Part shown: one piece after another, positions 15,741 to 24,984 of the stretch | How positions within the stretch are numbered: the first letter of the stretch is position 1 | Layout: each line of letters starts with the position of its first letter | Origin: Desulfonatronum thiosulfatophilum | GTDB lineage: Bacteria; Desulfobacterota; Desulfovibrionia; Desulfovibrionales; Desulfonatronaceae | Length of the DNA stretch: 64,000 bases | Direction of reading: 5' to 3' | Assembly (NCBI RefSeq): GCF_900104215.1 | Contig: NZ_FMXO01000006.1 | Location: forward strand, 1-64,000 | Translations under genes and position numbers: made by a program | The notes under the pieces: generated by a model | What the model was told of the DNA's origin: nothing | The model's database searches: none | The model's input: the letters and a program-made list of their open reading frames with translations, nothing else

Positions 15741-17888
15741 TCAGATCAGCTGGTTCGTCCCGCATTTTTTAATGCCATTCAACACAGCTTCAGTCTCGTG
15801 TCCGTCACGTTGCAGTTCCGTCAACTCTTCCAGCGGGATGTGACAGAGAATTCGATGGCCCCGGCCATTCTCCCGCCACGGCGGAACCTCTTGTTCACAG
15901 ACCTGGCCATTTCCAGGAAGCGCCTCCCGTCTGGGGCACCGGGTATGGAAGCGGCATCCGGAGGGGGGATCCAGCGCGCTGGGGACATTGCCGGACAGAC
16001 GGATGGCGTTCGGCTCGGCGTCCGGATCCGGAACGGGCACGGCGGAGAGCAGGGCCTCGGTGTAGGGATGCGAAGGTGGCGTGTAGATGGATTCCGCGGC
16101 CCCGGCCTCCACGATCTGTCCCAGGTACATGACCGCGATGTCGTCCGAAAAAAATCGCACCACGCTGAGATCGTGGGCGATGAAGATCATGGCCGAGCCG
16201 AAAGCCTGCTGGATTTCCAGGAGCAGGTTGATCACCGCGGCCTGCACCGAGACGTCCAGGGCCGAGACCGGCTCGTCGCAGATGATCAGGTCCGGTCTGC
16301 TGGCCAAGGCCCTGGCAATGCCGACCCTTTGCTTCTCGCCGCCGCTCAATTGGCGCGGCAGGCGTTGGCAATAGGATTCATCCAGGCGCACGGCTCGCAA
16401 CAGTCGGATTACTTCCTCCCTGATCCGATGCTTCGGAACCGTTCTGAACCGCTGCAAAGGCCTGGCGATCTGCCACCCCACCGAGAAGGACGGATTGAGC
16501 GTGGAATCAGGATTCTGAAATACCATCTGCATTTCCCGAATCAAATTCGTATCCCTCCGGGAAACCTGATCCGTGGCGTCAAGCCCGAGAAAATGAACCT
16601 CGCCTCCAGTAATCGGTTCAAGACCGATCAGGCCCTTGACCAGCGTGGACTTGCCGCACCCCGATTCCCCCACGATGCCCAGGGTCCGCCCCTTGGCCAC
16701 CCGCAGGCTCACGTCGTCCACGGCCTTGACGAATCTTTGCTCCCCCAGACCGAAGAGGCTGACCAGGGAATTGGACTGCTGGGGATAATAGATCCTGACT
16801 CCGTCCGCGGCGAGAACATCGCCCTGAAGAATACCCTTCGACAAATCATCAACCTTGTGCGGCATTCGGCAAGAGCGCCGCTGCTGCGCGATGTCTTCAG
16901 CGAAGATGCACCGGACAACATGACCAGGATCGATCTCCCGCAAATCCGGTCGACCTGACACGCATGCCGGGACGACATGGTCGCACCGCGGAGCGAAAAC
17001 GCACGCGTTGCCGGGCCGCTGTGCCGGCGGCGGAATCCTGCCGCGAATGGGCGTCAGCCAGGATTCGTTCTTGCTGTCCCCAAGCCGAGGAATGCTGGCC
17101 AGCAAGCCCATGGTGTAGGGATGTCGAGGCCTGTGAAAGATGTCCTGCACCGGCCCCTGCTCCACCTGTTCTCCGGCGTACATCACGCAGACCTGATCGC
17201 TGATCCGCGCCACGACGCCCAGATTGTGGGTGATGAAGAGGATGGCCGCCTGGAATTCGCTCTTGAGTTCCGCGATCAGGTCCAGCACTGCGGCCTCCAC
17301 GGTTACGTCCAACGCCGTGGTGGGCTCGTCCATGATCAGCAGCGCCGGATTGTTGAGCAGGGCCATGGCAATGACGACCCGCTGCTGCTGGCCTCCCGAA
17401 AGCTGGTGTGGATAGCGCAGCATCATCTCACCTGGATCGGGCATGTTGACCCGTCCCAGCATGGCCACGGATCGGTCCCGCGCCTCGCTCCAAGGCAGGG
17501 ACTGGTGACAGGTGAGGACCTCCGCCAGCTGCTCTCCCACCCTGACCGATGGATTGAGAGCCTGCATGGGGTCCTGGTAGATCATGGCGATGCGGTTGCC
17601 CCGCAATCTTTTCAGCTCCCGCTCGGACCGGCCCACCAACTCCTTGCCCTGGAAGAGCACGCTGCCCTGGACGATCTTTCCGTTGCGTCCCAGAAAGTTG
17701 ACGAGACCGTAGGCGACGGTGCTCTTTCCGCAACCCGATTCGCCCACCAGACCCAATGTCTCCCCCGCCCGGATTTCAAACGAAACGCCGCGCACCGCAT
17801 CAATATCGCCCTGCCGGGTTTCATAGGCGATCTTCAGGTCCCGGACCTGAAGCACCGCGTCACGGTCCTGGCGGTCATCCCTGTTCAC
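15741..17888 (-). CDS. Fused twin ATPase of a peptide/opine-type ABC importer
   Basis: One 715-residue polypeptide joins the two ATPases that are usually separate (DppD and DppF). The first domain has GLVGESGCGKSTVAYGL, LSGGQQQRVVIAMALL and LLIMDEPTTALDV. The second has GIVGESGCGKSTLVKGL, LSGGEKQRVGIARALA and LIICDEPVSALDV. Each is followed by the oligopeptide-transporter C-terminal region with Cys-rich segments (NACVFAPRCDHVVPAC; CRFHTRCPRRE), which may bind a cluster as in DppD/OppF relatives. The start is a GTG at 17888 preceded by GGAGAGGA. It powers the import complex encoded by the two permease genes upstream in the same operon. Likely cargo is di- or oligopeptides, but opines or nickel-type ligands cannot be excluded. 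Confidence 0.9.
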   Translation of the reverse strand: MNRDDRQDRDAVLQVRDLKIAYETRQGDIDAVRGVSFEIRAGETLGLVGESGCGKSTVAYGLVNFLGRNGKIVQGSVLFQGKELVGRSERELKRLRGNRIAMIYQDPMQALNPSVRVGEQLAEVLTCHQSLPWSEARDRSVAMLGRVNMPDPGEMMLRYPHQLSGGQQQRVVIAMALLNNPALLIMDEPTTALDVTVEAAVLDLIAELKSEFQAAILFITHNLGVVARISDQVCVMYAGEQVEQGPVQDIFHRPRHPYTMGLLASIPRLGDSKNESWLTPIRGRIPPPAQRPGNACVFAPRCDHVVPACVSGRPDLREIDPGHVVRCIFAEDIAQQRRSCRMPHKVDDLSKGILQGDVLAADGVRIYYPQQSNSLVSLFGLGEQRFVKAVDDVSLRVAKGRTLGIVGESGCGKSTLVKGLIGLEPITGGEVHFLGLDATDQVSRRDTNLIREMQMVFQNPDSTLNPSFSVGWQIARPLQRFRTVPKHRIREEVIRLLRAVRLDESYCQRLPRQLSGGEKQRVGIARALASRPDLIICDEPVSALDVSVQAAVINLLLEIQQAFGSAMIFIAHDLSVVRFFSDDIAVMYLGQIVEAGAAESIYTPPSHPYTEALLSAVPVPDPDAEPNAIRLSGNVPSALDPPSGCRFHTRCPRREALPGNGQVCEQEVPPWRENGRGHRILCHIPLEELTELQRDGHETEAVLNGIKKCGTNQLI

Positions 17889-17944
17889 CGTCCTCTCCGT
17901 CGTTATTCAACATGCTCTTGCATTCATCTTCAATGACAATCACC

Positions 17945-18934
17945 CTATTGATACTTCATTGTCTCTTCCCGGATTCCGTCAGCCAGCAGGTTCAGACCGA
18001 CCACCAGCGAGGCGATGGCCAGCGACGGCCACAGCGCCGCCCAGGGACTGCCGGCCATGATGAATTCACGCCCTTTGGCGACCATGCTGCCCCAGTCCGG
18101 CGACGGCGGGGGCAGTCCCAGCCCCAGAAATCCCAGGGTGCCCATGGCGAAGACGGCGTAGCCCACGCGCAGCATCCCGTCCACGATGATCGGCCCCCGG
18201 GCGTTGGGCAGTATTTCCACGAACATGATGTACCAGGAGCTCTCGCCCCTGGTCTGGGCCGCGCGGACGTATTCCCTGGTCTTGATGTCCATGGTCAGGC
18301 CTCGAACCAGACGGGCGATGCCAGGGGTTCCGACAATGGTCATGGCGATGACGATGTTCACCGCGGATTGGCCCAAGGCGGACATGATCAACAAGAACAG
18401 CAGGATGATCGGAATGGCCAGCATGGCATCGAGCAGACGCATGATGATTTCGTCCGTCCAGCCCCCGCGGTAACCGCTGACCAGACCCAGCGTCACACCG
18501 GCCATCATGGCGACCAGGACGCCCCAGATGGCGGTTCCGCCGGGAATCCAGAAGTTTTCGGTCACCGGCAGGATGATCAGCACCACCCTCGCCCCGTAGA
18601 TCAGCCGGGCCCAGAGATCGCGTCCCAGTTCGTCGGTGCCCAGGATATGTTCGCGAGAAGGCCCCTGATTGGGAGCCTGCCAATCCTGCTCAAAAGGGGT
18701 GTAACTGGTGAACAGGGGCGCGAAGATCGCCGTGATCACCCAGAACATGACGATTGCCAGCCCGATCATGGCTGAAGGGGAAGATCGCAGCAGACTGAAA
18801 GTGCGTCCGACGGCCGAAAACCGATATGTTCCGACAGGAGCTGAAACCACGTCCGGGATCAGGACTGAGGTCGTGCCGGGAGCCTGCTTCTCATGCGGCT
18901 GTTTGGTTATTGATTCTTGTCTCGCGTGCTTCAT
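17945..18934 (-). CDS. Peptide-type ABC importer permease (DppC-like)
   Basis: The 329-residue inner-membrane protein has a cytoplasmic N-terminal tail of about 45 residues. The OppC/DppC helix set follows: AMIGLAIVMFWVITAIFAPL, the N-terminal extracellular loop with REHILGTDELGRDLWARLIYGAR, and the EAA loop AARTRGESS-like stretch (YVRAAQTRGESSWYIMFVEI). The closing LGLGLPPPSPDWGSMVAKGREF is a family hallmark. It begins two bases after the stop of the partner permease, indicating one operon. It pairs with the DppB-like protein to form the membrane channel. Confidence 0.9.
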   Translation of the reverse strand: MKHARQESITKQPHEKQAPGTTSVLIPDVVSAPVGTYRFSAVGRTFSLLRSSPSAMIGLAIVMFWVITAIFAPLFTSYTPFEQDWQAPNQGPSREHILGTDELGRDLWARLIYGARVVLIILPVTENFWIPGGTAIWGVLVAMMAGVTLGLVSGYRGGWTDEIIMRLLDAMLAIPIILLFLLIMSALGQSAVNIVIAMTIVGTPGIARLVRGLTMDIKTREYVRAAQTRGESSWYIMFVEILPNARGPIIVDGMLRVGYAVFAMGTLGFLGLGLPPPSPDWGSMVAKGREFIMAGSPWAALWPSLAIASLVVGLNLLADGIREETMKYQ

Positions 18935-18936
18935 GC

Positions 18937-20235
18937 CTACCCGTAACGGATTCGCGGATTCAGGAAGGTGTAGATAATGTCGGCGACAAGTTGGGTGCCC
19001 ACGGCGAGAACGACCAGCACCATGGAACCGGCCTGCAATGCGTTAACGTCCTTGGACATGGCCGCGTCGAACAAATACTTGCCCAGGCCGGGATATCCGA
19101 AAACCACCTCCACGATCACGATTCCGCCCATCAGCCAGTTCACATGGAGCATGATCACCGTAATCGGCGCCATCAGCGCATTCTTGACCGCATGCCGGAA
19201 GACGATGCGCCGGTACGAAAGTCCCTTCAGAAAGGCCGTGCGGATGTAAGGTGAACGCATTACCTCCACCATGCTCGCCCGGGTGATGCGCAGAATGTAA
19301 CCCAGTTCCACCAGGGTCAGGGTCAGCACCGGCAGCACGAGCATGTCCGGCCTCTGCCAGGGCGCCGCTTCACCGAACACGGCGGCTCCGGGCAGCCATC
19401 CCAGCCACATGGACATGATCAGGATCAGAAATATTCCGGTGACGAACTCCGGGATCACGGAAAAGATCATGCCTCCCACGGAAAGTATCCTGTCCGTGGA
19501 GCTGCCCTCCTTGAGCCCGGCGAGCATGCCCAGACACAGGGCCAGGGGCATAACCGCTACGAATGCCGATCCCGCGAGAACCAGGGAGTTGCGCAAACGA
19601 AGAGTCAGGCTTTCCGCAACCGGCCGGCCCGTGCGCAGGGACACGCCCGGATCGCCGCGCAAAAACCCCTTCTTGAGCGGGATGTACTCCACCGGCCCGC
19701 CGCTGGTCTGCATCCAGCCCGAGCCCATGACAAAGCTCCAGACCGTGGTGTCCGTGTCCTTGCGCCACTTCACGGCACTATTAACCTGACTGACGCCCCA
19801 GAACGTTCCCACCCCGGCCTCATCCAACTCCCACCGGTCATTGTCCGTAAAAACCTCGTCCGGACCGTCCGGGTTACGGACCACGGCCAGGATATTCTCC
19901 CCCTGCAACTTCCACCGGATCAGGCGGCCGTCCTGAAGTTCGGCCCACCATTCCTGAAAGCCGTCTTCGGATCTGATCCGCCGCAGGGGCAGCCCCACCT
20001 TTTGCGACGCATGCCAATCGCTGCCCAGCAGCCAATATGTGTATCGCAGGTAAACGGGCTTATCCAAGCCCATCTGGGCCAGGAAAGACTCCTCCTGCTC
20101 TTGAGTGACGAAGCTGCCCAGCACGTTCCGAGCCACGTTCCCGGGAGACGATTCGGTGATCAGGAACACGGCCGCGGAAACCAGAAGCATGGTCAACAGC
20201 AGAAGCAGCAGGCGCCGCAGGATGAATCGGGCCAT
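18937..20235 (-). CDS. Peptide-type ABC importer permease (DppB-like) with enlarged loop
   Basis: At 432 residues this OppB/DppB-family permease is about 100 longer than the standard 310-340. The N-terminal helix and ITESSPGNVARNVLG segment are normal. An inserted hydrophilic region (about residues 75-175), rich in Trp and acidic residues, follows on the periplasmic side of helix 1. The usual core resumes with RGDPGVSLRTGRPVAESL, GMIFSVIPEFVTGIFLI, the EAA loop IRTAFLKGLSYRRIVFRHAVKNAL and a C-terminal FLNPRIRYG. The long loop could contact the binding protein. It lies between the binding-protein gene and the DppC-like gene in one operon. Confidence 0.9.
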   Translation of the reverse strand: MARFILRRLLLLLLTMLLVSAAVFLITESSPGNVARNVLGSFVTQEQEESFLAQMGLDKPVYLRYTYWLLGSDWHASQKVGLPLRRIRSEDGFQEWWAELQDGRLIRWKLQGENILAVVRNPDGPDEVFTDNDRWELDEAGVGTFWGVSQVNSAVKWRKDTDTTVWSFVMGSGWMQTSGGPVEYIPLKKGFLRGDPGVSLRTGRPVAESLTLRLRNSLVLAGSAFVAVMPLALCLGMLAGLKEGSSTDRILSVGGMIFSVIPEFVTGIFLILIMSMWLGWLPGAAVFGEAAPWQRPDMLVLPVLTLTLVELGYILRITRASMVEVMRSPYIRTAFLKGLSYRRIVFRHAVKNALMAPITVIMLHVNWLMGGIVIVEVVFGYPGLGKYLFDAAMSKDVNALQAGSMVLVVLAVGTQLVADIIYTFLNPRIRYG

Positions 20236-20316
20236 GAGCTCAGTAAAGACTTGCCGGAATCCGGGGTCCGCTCGTTATGAATCCCGCCAGACTGGGCGCT
20301 GTGAAACAGGTCGGGC

Positions 20317-21963
20317 TCAGGACAGCCACAGGTCCGCGCAGAATATGTAGCGGTTGGGGTGCGAGACCATGTTCTGCACTCGTTTGCGCGTCACCGCCCA
20401 CATGTTCTGCCAGTAGCTGATCCCGATGGACCCTCTGTCCATCTGGATCTGTTGCAGCTTGCAGAAGATGTTCCTGCGTTCATCAACATCAAGGGTTCCG
20501 TTGGCCTGTACCAGCAGCGTGGAGAATTCCTCATCCACCCATCTCGTCTCGTTCCAGGCTCCGGGGTTGCCGTCTTCATCCGCGGTATAGGCCAATGACA
20601 GGTTCATGGTGCCCAGAGGCCGATGGGTCCAGGGCGTGATGCCCAGATCCACCTCGGTCCACTTCTCCCAGTACTGGCTGGTGGGCATGGTCCGGATGTT
20701 GATCCGGAAGCCGGCCGGGGCCGCATCCTGCTGCAGAATCTCCGCATAGCGCACCACGTCGCTCCAGTCGTTGCCCACGGCGAGATCAACGTCCAGACCG
20801 TATTCATAACCTGCTTCCCGCAGCAGCTGTCGGGCTTGTTGCGGATCGTAGCCTGGAATGGACATCTGGCAATATTCAGGATGATTCTGATAAACGTGCG
20901 TGTCATGGGCCTGAAGCCCCTCACCAAAATAAGCAAGTGCGAGGATTTTCTCCCGGTGCTGGCAGAGCCTGAGAGCGGTCCGCACCCTGTTGTCGTCCCA
21001 GGGCTGGAGATCCACCCGCATCCGCAGCACCCGGGCCGTGCAGGTACTCACCGGAATGACGTTCACTCCCGGGTCGTCCTTGAGAACCTGGTGAACGTCC
21101 GTGCCCGCGGCGTCGCTCAGGTCGATCATGTCGATCTCCCCGGACTGCAGCGCCGCGATCTGGGGCGACATCTCCGTGCCCATGTCGATGAACTCAACGG
21201 TATCAATAAACGGCAGCGCCTCGCCGTCCTGTCCTTTGCGCCAATATCCGTCCCTGCGCCGGAGCATGCATCGTTCGCCTTCCCTGTATGCCTCCAGGGT
21301 GTACGGCCCTGTTCCATGGGGCCTTCTAAGAAAGTCGCCTTCAAACGTGCGGTGGTTGAGCACGATGGCCGGGTAGTGAAAAAAATGCTCGGGCACGCCC
21401 ATCTCCGGCCGTTTCAGGTGCAGCTTCACCTGATGGTCGGTCACACGTTCAATATCCGTGACATCAAGATAGTCGCCGACCATGCCCAGAAGAGATGAGC
21501 CCACATCCTTGTCCAGCCATTGGTTCATGGTAAAAATCACATCGTCGGCAATGAACGGGTCGCCGTTGTTGAACTCGACCCCCTGGCGCAGGTTCAACGT
21601 CCAGGTCTTCAGATCATCTGAAACCTCCCAGTTCTCAAGAAGATAGGGATGGGTGACGTTGTTCTCGTCGGTCAGGGTCAGGTATTCCGCCACCTGACGG
21701 AGCTGTTGCGAAGGAGCCACCCAGGAAAATTGAGCGGGATGAGTCACTTTCTGAATGGGAGAGGAAACCCTGAGCGCGCCGCCCCGCTTCACGGCAGCCC
21801 AGGCTTTTCTAGGTTGTGCAAGGTTGGCCATTGAGGCAGCAGCGCCCACGGAAAGGCCCAGCAGAGCTGCAAACCTGATGAACTCCCTACGGGACAGTTT
21901 CCTTTTCACATGATTATCGAGCAAGTCCGGGATTCCCGGATGCATTCCTGGGTTGCCGTTCAT
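20317..21963 (-). CDS. Peptide-type ABC importer substrate-binding protein with Tat-like signal
   Basis: This 548-residue SBP_bac_5 family protein starts with a twin-arginine-like signal (KLSRREFIRFAALLGLSVG, then AQPRKAWA as a probable cleavage site). It contains the family pattern TLNLRQGVEFNNGDPFIADD, LHLKRPEMGVPEHFFHYPAI and PHGTGPYTLEAYREGERCML. It is the first gene of the importer operon, with a strong AAGGAGG before the ATG. Tat export suggests folding, or cofactor loading, before transport; the importer may then serve ligands other than plain peptides. The ligand is not predictable here. Confidence 0.9.
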   Translation of the reverse strand: MNGNPGMHPGIPDLLDNHVKRKLSRREFIRFAALLGLSVGAAASMANLAQPRKAWAAVKRGGALRVSSPIQKVTHPAQFSWVAPSQQLRQVAEYLTLTDENNVTHPYLLENWEVSDDLKTWTLNLRQGVEFNNGDPFIADDVIFTMNQWLDKDVGSSLLGMVGDYLDVTDIERVTDHQVKLHLKRPEMGVPEHFFHYPAIVLNHRTFEGDFLRRPHGTGPYTLEAYREGERCMLRRRDGYWRKGQDGEALPFIDTVEFIDMGTEMSPQIAALQSGEIDMIDLSDAAGTDVHQVLKDDPGVNVIPVSTCTARVLRMRVDLQPWDDNRVRTALRLCQHREKILALAYFGEGLQAHDTHVYQNHPEYCQMSIPGYDPQQARQLLREAGYEYGLDVDLAVGNDWSDVVRYAEILQQDAAPAGFRINIRTMPTSQYWEKWTEVDLGITPWTHRPLGTMNLSLAYTADEDGNPGAWNETRWVDEEFSTLLVQANGTLDVDERRNIFCKLQQIQMDRGSIGISYWQNMWAVTRKRVQNMVSHPNRYIFCADLWLS

Positions 21964-22357
21964 GAGTCCTCCTTGAGAAAATGCTGGCGTCAGCCCGCGA
22001 CAAGGTCATATTCAAACCCTGATGAGATGGAACAGGAACCATGGCCGATGAAAAACCAAATCAAAAAATTTAAGTAAAGCAACTTCCATGCCTTGACACT
22101 TTTATTCGGACATTCCCAGATTTGCGCAGCTTTCTTGTCTTGAAAGAAAATTTAATTACGTTACATTTCAGAACAGTATGCTACATTATCTTCTTCCAAC
22201 CATCTCCCATACAACAACCAATGCGGTTGCCAAAAACCAATTTCGCCTTATACTATGCTTTACATGCCTGTACGAAAGAGGCATGTTGCAACTACCTCAT
22301 CAAAGAAGTCGGGTGCTCCGAAAGGACCGTTCGGCCCAAGCCAATAAAGGAGAGGGC
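21964..22357. other. Divergent intergenic region with a candidate promoter
   Basis: Nearly 400 bases lie between the importer operon and the Cys-rich gene. TTGACA at 22093-22098 is a good -35 hexamer, but the -10 region 17 bases later (CCAGAT) is poor. Near 22316-22336 a CCGAA/TTCGG stem precedes the ribosome binding site. I could not match this to a known riboswitch. Frames in this stretch look random. Confidence 0.35.
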
Positions 22358-22681
22358 ATGGAAAAAAATAGGTGTGACCGTTCGAGCTGCAAGAGCAATC
22401 CTGTAGCAAGTTTGAACAATCAACACTCCGCCAAAAACGGGTTTGATCCGGAATTGATGTTCGTCGAATGCCATAAATGCGGACGCCCCTTGATCTGGAA
22501 CCAGGGCGAAGCCAGCCAGATCGTGGAACAGTCCGGAATTGACTGCAAAAAATTGGATTCTCAGTGTTTGATCCTGGCTGAAGGGTGTCCTCACTGTGCC
22601 CCGGGCGAAGGCGGCTACATGGTCCGCGTGGTACGGCTCAGGGAAGACGGCTACAAGGACGTCAAGGAACAGGGCCACTAG
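22358..22681 (+). CDS. Small Cys-rich (zinc-ribbon-like) protein of unknown function
   Basis: From the ATG at 22358, preceded by AAAGGAGA, the product has 107 residues. It contains CHKCGRPLIW, a later CKKLDSQCLIL and GCPHCAPGEGG, so two CxxC-type pairs could bind zinc or an iron-sulfur cluster. The N-terminal 30 residues are polar with two more Cys. I do not recognise a named family. Upstream in-frame starts (22178) would add 60 residues without ribosome binding site support. It is monocistronic, followed by a strong hairpin at 22746. Confidence 0.7.
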   Translation: MEKNRCDRSSCKSNPVASLNNQHSAKNGFDPELMFVECHKCGRPLIWNQGEASQIVEQSGIDCKKLDSQCLILAEGCPHCAPGEGGYMVRVVRLREDGYKDVKEQGH

Positions 22682-22745
22682 CGACGCCGCCGCTCCGGCG
22701 GCCGTTGATCAACACAAAATCCTCCTTCCACATACCACCATAACC

Positions 22746-22774
22746 GCACGGGGCGAACTTCGTTCGTCCCGTGC
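22746..22774 (+). terminator. Rho-independent-like terminator
   Basis: Arms 22746-22758 and 22762-22774 pair over 13 positions with one G-T pair and a 3-base loop, followed by the pyrimidine-rich CTTTCTTTCTC. The hairpin lies after the Cys-rich gene and covers a possible GTG start of lipA at 22771, which argues for the ATG at 22786 instead. Confidence 0.7.
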
Positions 22775-22785
22775 CTTTCTTTCTC

Positions 22786-23712
22786 ATGCTTCCCACCGCG
22801 TCAGAACCCGCAGATCGACACATCACCAAACGCAAGCCCGAATGGCTGCGCGTGCAGCTGCCCCGGGATTCCCGTTTTTCAAGACTCGGGTCCATGTTGA
22901 ATGGTCTGGGCCTGTCCACGGTCTGCCGCAGCGCACGTTGTCCGAACATCTGCGAATGCTTTTCCACCGGAACGGCAACGTTCCTGATTTTGGGCGACGT
23001 CTGCACGCGCTCCTGCGCCTTTTGCAACATTGCGTCCGGAAGCCAACCAGCCCCCCCCATGGAGGATGAGCCGGCTCGGGTCAGCAAGGCAGTGGGCCAG
23101 ATGGGTCTGACCTACGCAGTGATCACCTCGGTCAGCAGGGATGACCTGCCGGATGGCGGGGCCGGACACTTCGCGCGGGTCATCTCCCAACTCAAGCAGG
23201 AAATTCCCGGCCTGACCGTGGAAACCCTGATCCCGGACTTTCAGGGAAGGGAAGAATCCTTGGCAACAGTCCTGACTTCCGGAGTCGACGTGCTGAACCA
23301 CAATCTGGAGACGGTCCCGGAACTGTACCCCAGGGTCCGGCCGCAGGCAGCATACCACCGCAGCCTGGAGCTTCTGGATCGAGCCAAGGCATGGTCAATA
23401 TCGTCTGCCAACGGCCAATTTTCGGCTCTACGCACCAAAAGCGGCCTGATCCTGGGCCTGGGCGAAACCAGGAACCAGTTGCGCCGGGTGATGGCTGATC
23501 TGGCCTCCGTGGGGTGCGACATTCTGACCATGGGCCAATATCTGGCCCCGTCGGCACGCCACCATCCGGTAATGCGCTGGCTTCCGCCTGAGGAATTCAG
23601 TGAGCTTGCCGAAATTGCCCGAAAGGAAGGCATCCCCACGGTCTTCTCCGCGCCCCTTGTCCGCAGCAGCTACCATGCCCACGAAGTGGCGTCCGCCGAG
23701 GCAACAAGGTAA
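22786..23712 (+). CDS. lipA: Lipoyl synthase (radical SAM)
   Basis: LipA inserts two sulfurs into protein-bound octanoyl groups. The auxiliary-cluster motif CRSARCPNICEC (CX4CX5C) and the radical SAM motif CTRSCAFCNI (CX3CX2C) are both intact. LITLTSVSRDD-like residues (VITSVSRDDLPDGGA), DVLNHNLETVPELYPRVR and KSGLILGLGET follow, and RSSYHAHEV closes the protein with the conserved RSSY serine. It has 308 residues from ATG 22786. One peculiarity is a loop about eight residues longer than usual between the RAK and TKSGL segments. The lipB partner lies 2.7 kb downstream, separated by the agmatine genes and a toxin pair. Confidence 0.93.
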   Translation: MLPTASEPADRHITKRKPEWLRVQLPRDSRFSRLGSMLNGLGLSTVCRSARCPNICECFSTGTATFLILGDVCTRSCAFCNIASGSQPAPPMEDEPARVSKAVGQMGLTYAVITSVSRDDLPDGGAGHFARVISQLKQEIPGLTVETLIPDFQGREESLATVLTSGVDVLNHNLETVPELYPRVRPQAAYHRSLELLDRAKAWSISSANGQFSALRTKSGLILGLGETRNQLRRVMADLASVGCDILTMGQYLAPSARHHPVMRWLPPEEFSELAEIARKEGIPTVFSAPLVRSSYHAHEVASAEATR

Positions 23713-23766
23713 GTTACGACTAAAACGCAACCCAATCCATTCACCCGCAACCATCAATCCACCGAC

Positions 23767-24669
23767 ATGAACACACATTCAGCACAGCCTTTCACCATTG
23801 GCCTGGTTCAGATTTCCATACCCGCCGATCCCGCCGAAAGCCTGGCCAAAGCCGAAGAGTACGTCCGTCAGGCGGCACGTCTGGGAGCCCAGGTGGTCTG
23901 CCTGCCGGAACTGTTTCGCGGCCCGTATTTCTGCCAGCACGAGAACCACGACGTGTTCAACCAGGCCGAAGCCATTCCCGGCCCTTCGACGGAAACCCTG
24001 GGCAAGGTGGCGGCGGAGGAAGGCGTGGTGGTCCTGGCATCCCTTTTCGAGCGACGCGGTCCTGGCGTCTACCACAACACCCTGGCGGTCATCGACGCTG
24101 ACGGAACCATCCCGGGCCTCTACCGCAAGATGCACATTCCGGATGACCCTGGCTACTACGAGAAGTTTTTCTTCGCTCCCGGCGACACCGGATTCAAGGC
24201 CTTCGACACCCGGTTCGGCCGGGTCGGCACCCTGGTCTGCTGGGACCAGTGGTATCCGGAAGCTGCCCGCCTGACGGCCCTGCAGGGAGCGATGACCCTT
24301 TTTTATCCCACGGCCATCGGCTGGCACCCCGAGGAAAAGGCTGAATTCGGCCGGGAACAGCTGGAAGCCTGGATCACGGTCCAGCGCGGGCACGCCGTGG
24401 CCAACGGCATCTATGTGGCCGCCGTGAATCGTATCGGGCACGAAATCTCCGCTGACGGCGGACCCGGCATTGAATTCTGGGGCAACTCCTTCGTGGCCGG
24501 TCCCATGGGGGAAATCCTGGCCCAGGCCTCATCCAACCGGGAAGAAATCCTCCTGGCCGAGGTGAACCCAACGCGCCTCGAAACCGTCCGCCGCCACTGG
24601 CCCTTTTTCCGCGACCGACGCATCGACGCCTACGGCGGCATCACCAGCCGTTTTCTGGATCAAACTTGA
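23767..24669 (+). CDS. aguB: N-carbamoylputrescine amidase
   Basis: The 300-residue nitrilase-superfamily enzyme hydrolyses N-carbamoylputrescine to putrescine, CO2 and ammonia. The catalytic triad is visible: Glu in CLPELFRGPYFC, Lys in YRKMHIPDDPGYYEKF and Cys in GTLVCWDQWYPEAARL. The substrate-specific features QHENHDVFNQAE and FFYPTAIGWHPEE-like (LFYPTAIGWHPEEK) match AguB rather than generic nitrilases. aguA, which makes its substrate, lies 0.7 kb downstream with a toxin-antitoxin pair between them. It starts 55 bases after lipA and is probably in the same transcript. Confidence 0.93.
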   Translation: MNTHSAQPFTIGLVQISIPADPAESLAKAEEYVRQAARLGAQVVCLPELFRGPYFCQHENHDVFNQAEAIPGPSTETLGKVAAEEGVVVLASLFERRGPGVYHNTLAVIDADGTIPGLYRKMHIPDDPGYYEKFFFAPGDTGFKAFDTRFGRVGTLVCWDQWYPEAARLTALQGAMTLFYPTAIGWHPEEKAEFGREQLEAWITVQRGHAVANGIYVAAVNRIGHEISADGGPGIEFWGNSFVAGPMGEILAQASSNREEILLAEVNPTRLETVRRHWPFFRDRRIDAYGGITSRFLDQT

Positions 24670-24780
24670 TCATGATGTATTCAGACGCAGATTGTCTTCT
24701 CTGGCAATGCAAGCCATAATTCGACTCAACAATATGGTTTTCCACTAATCTGTTTCCGTACCGCGCATAGGGGGTAAGTC

Positions 24781-24984
24781 ATGCTCAGAACAGTGAAAGC
24801 CACCTTAGAGGCAGACGGGAGTGTTCGCTTGCATGAACAAGTTCAGGTGCCATTTCCTTGTCGAGCAATTGTTACCATACTTGATGAGCCGGAAGATTTT
24901 GAAACAGCTCTCCTGAGTCAGGAATCTTTGGCTCAGGACTGGGAACGTCCGGAAGAGGATGCGGCATGGTCTCACCTTCAGTAG
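24781..24984 (+). CDS. Antitoxin of a PemK/MazF-type module
   Basis: A 67-residue protein, MLRTVKATLEADGSVRLHEQ at the start and an acidic tail with QDWERPEEDAAW, resembles small antitoxins that precede PemK-like toxins. The N-terminal strand would form the dimer or DNA-binding part and the acidic tail the toxin-binding part. It overlaps the toxin gene by 19 bases. GGGGG-type ribosome binding sequence (AGGGGGTAAGTC) precedes the ATG. The pair is AT-richer than its neighbours, suggesting acquisition. Confidence 0.75.
   Translation: MLRTVKATLEADGSVRLHEQVQVPFPCRAIVTILDEPEDFETALLSQESLAQDWERPEEDAAWSHLQ

Noticed and set aside
22122-22406. A 94-codon frame, and a possible riboswitch, upstream of the Cys-rich gene
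   Set aside because: The translation has no protein-like pattern and crosses the real start; the short stems match no riboswitch class I know.
22771-22785. GTG at 22771 as the lipA start
   Set aside because: It lies within the 3' arm of a strong terminator hairpin and has no ribosome binding site; ATG 22786 fits the family length.
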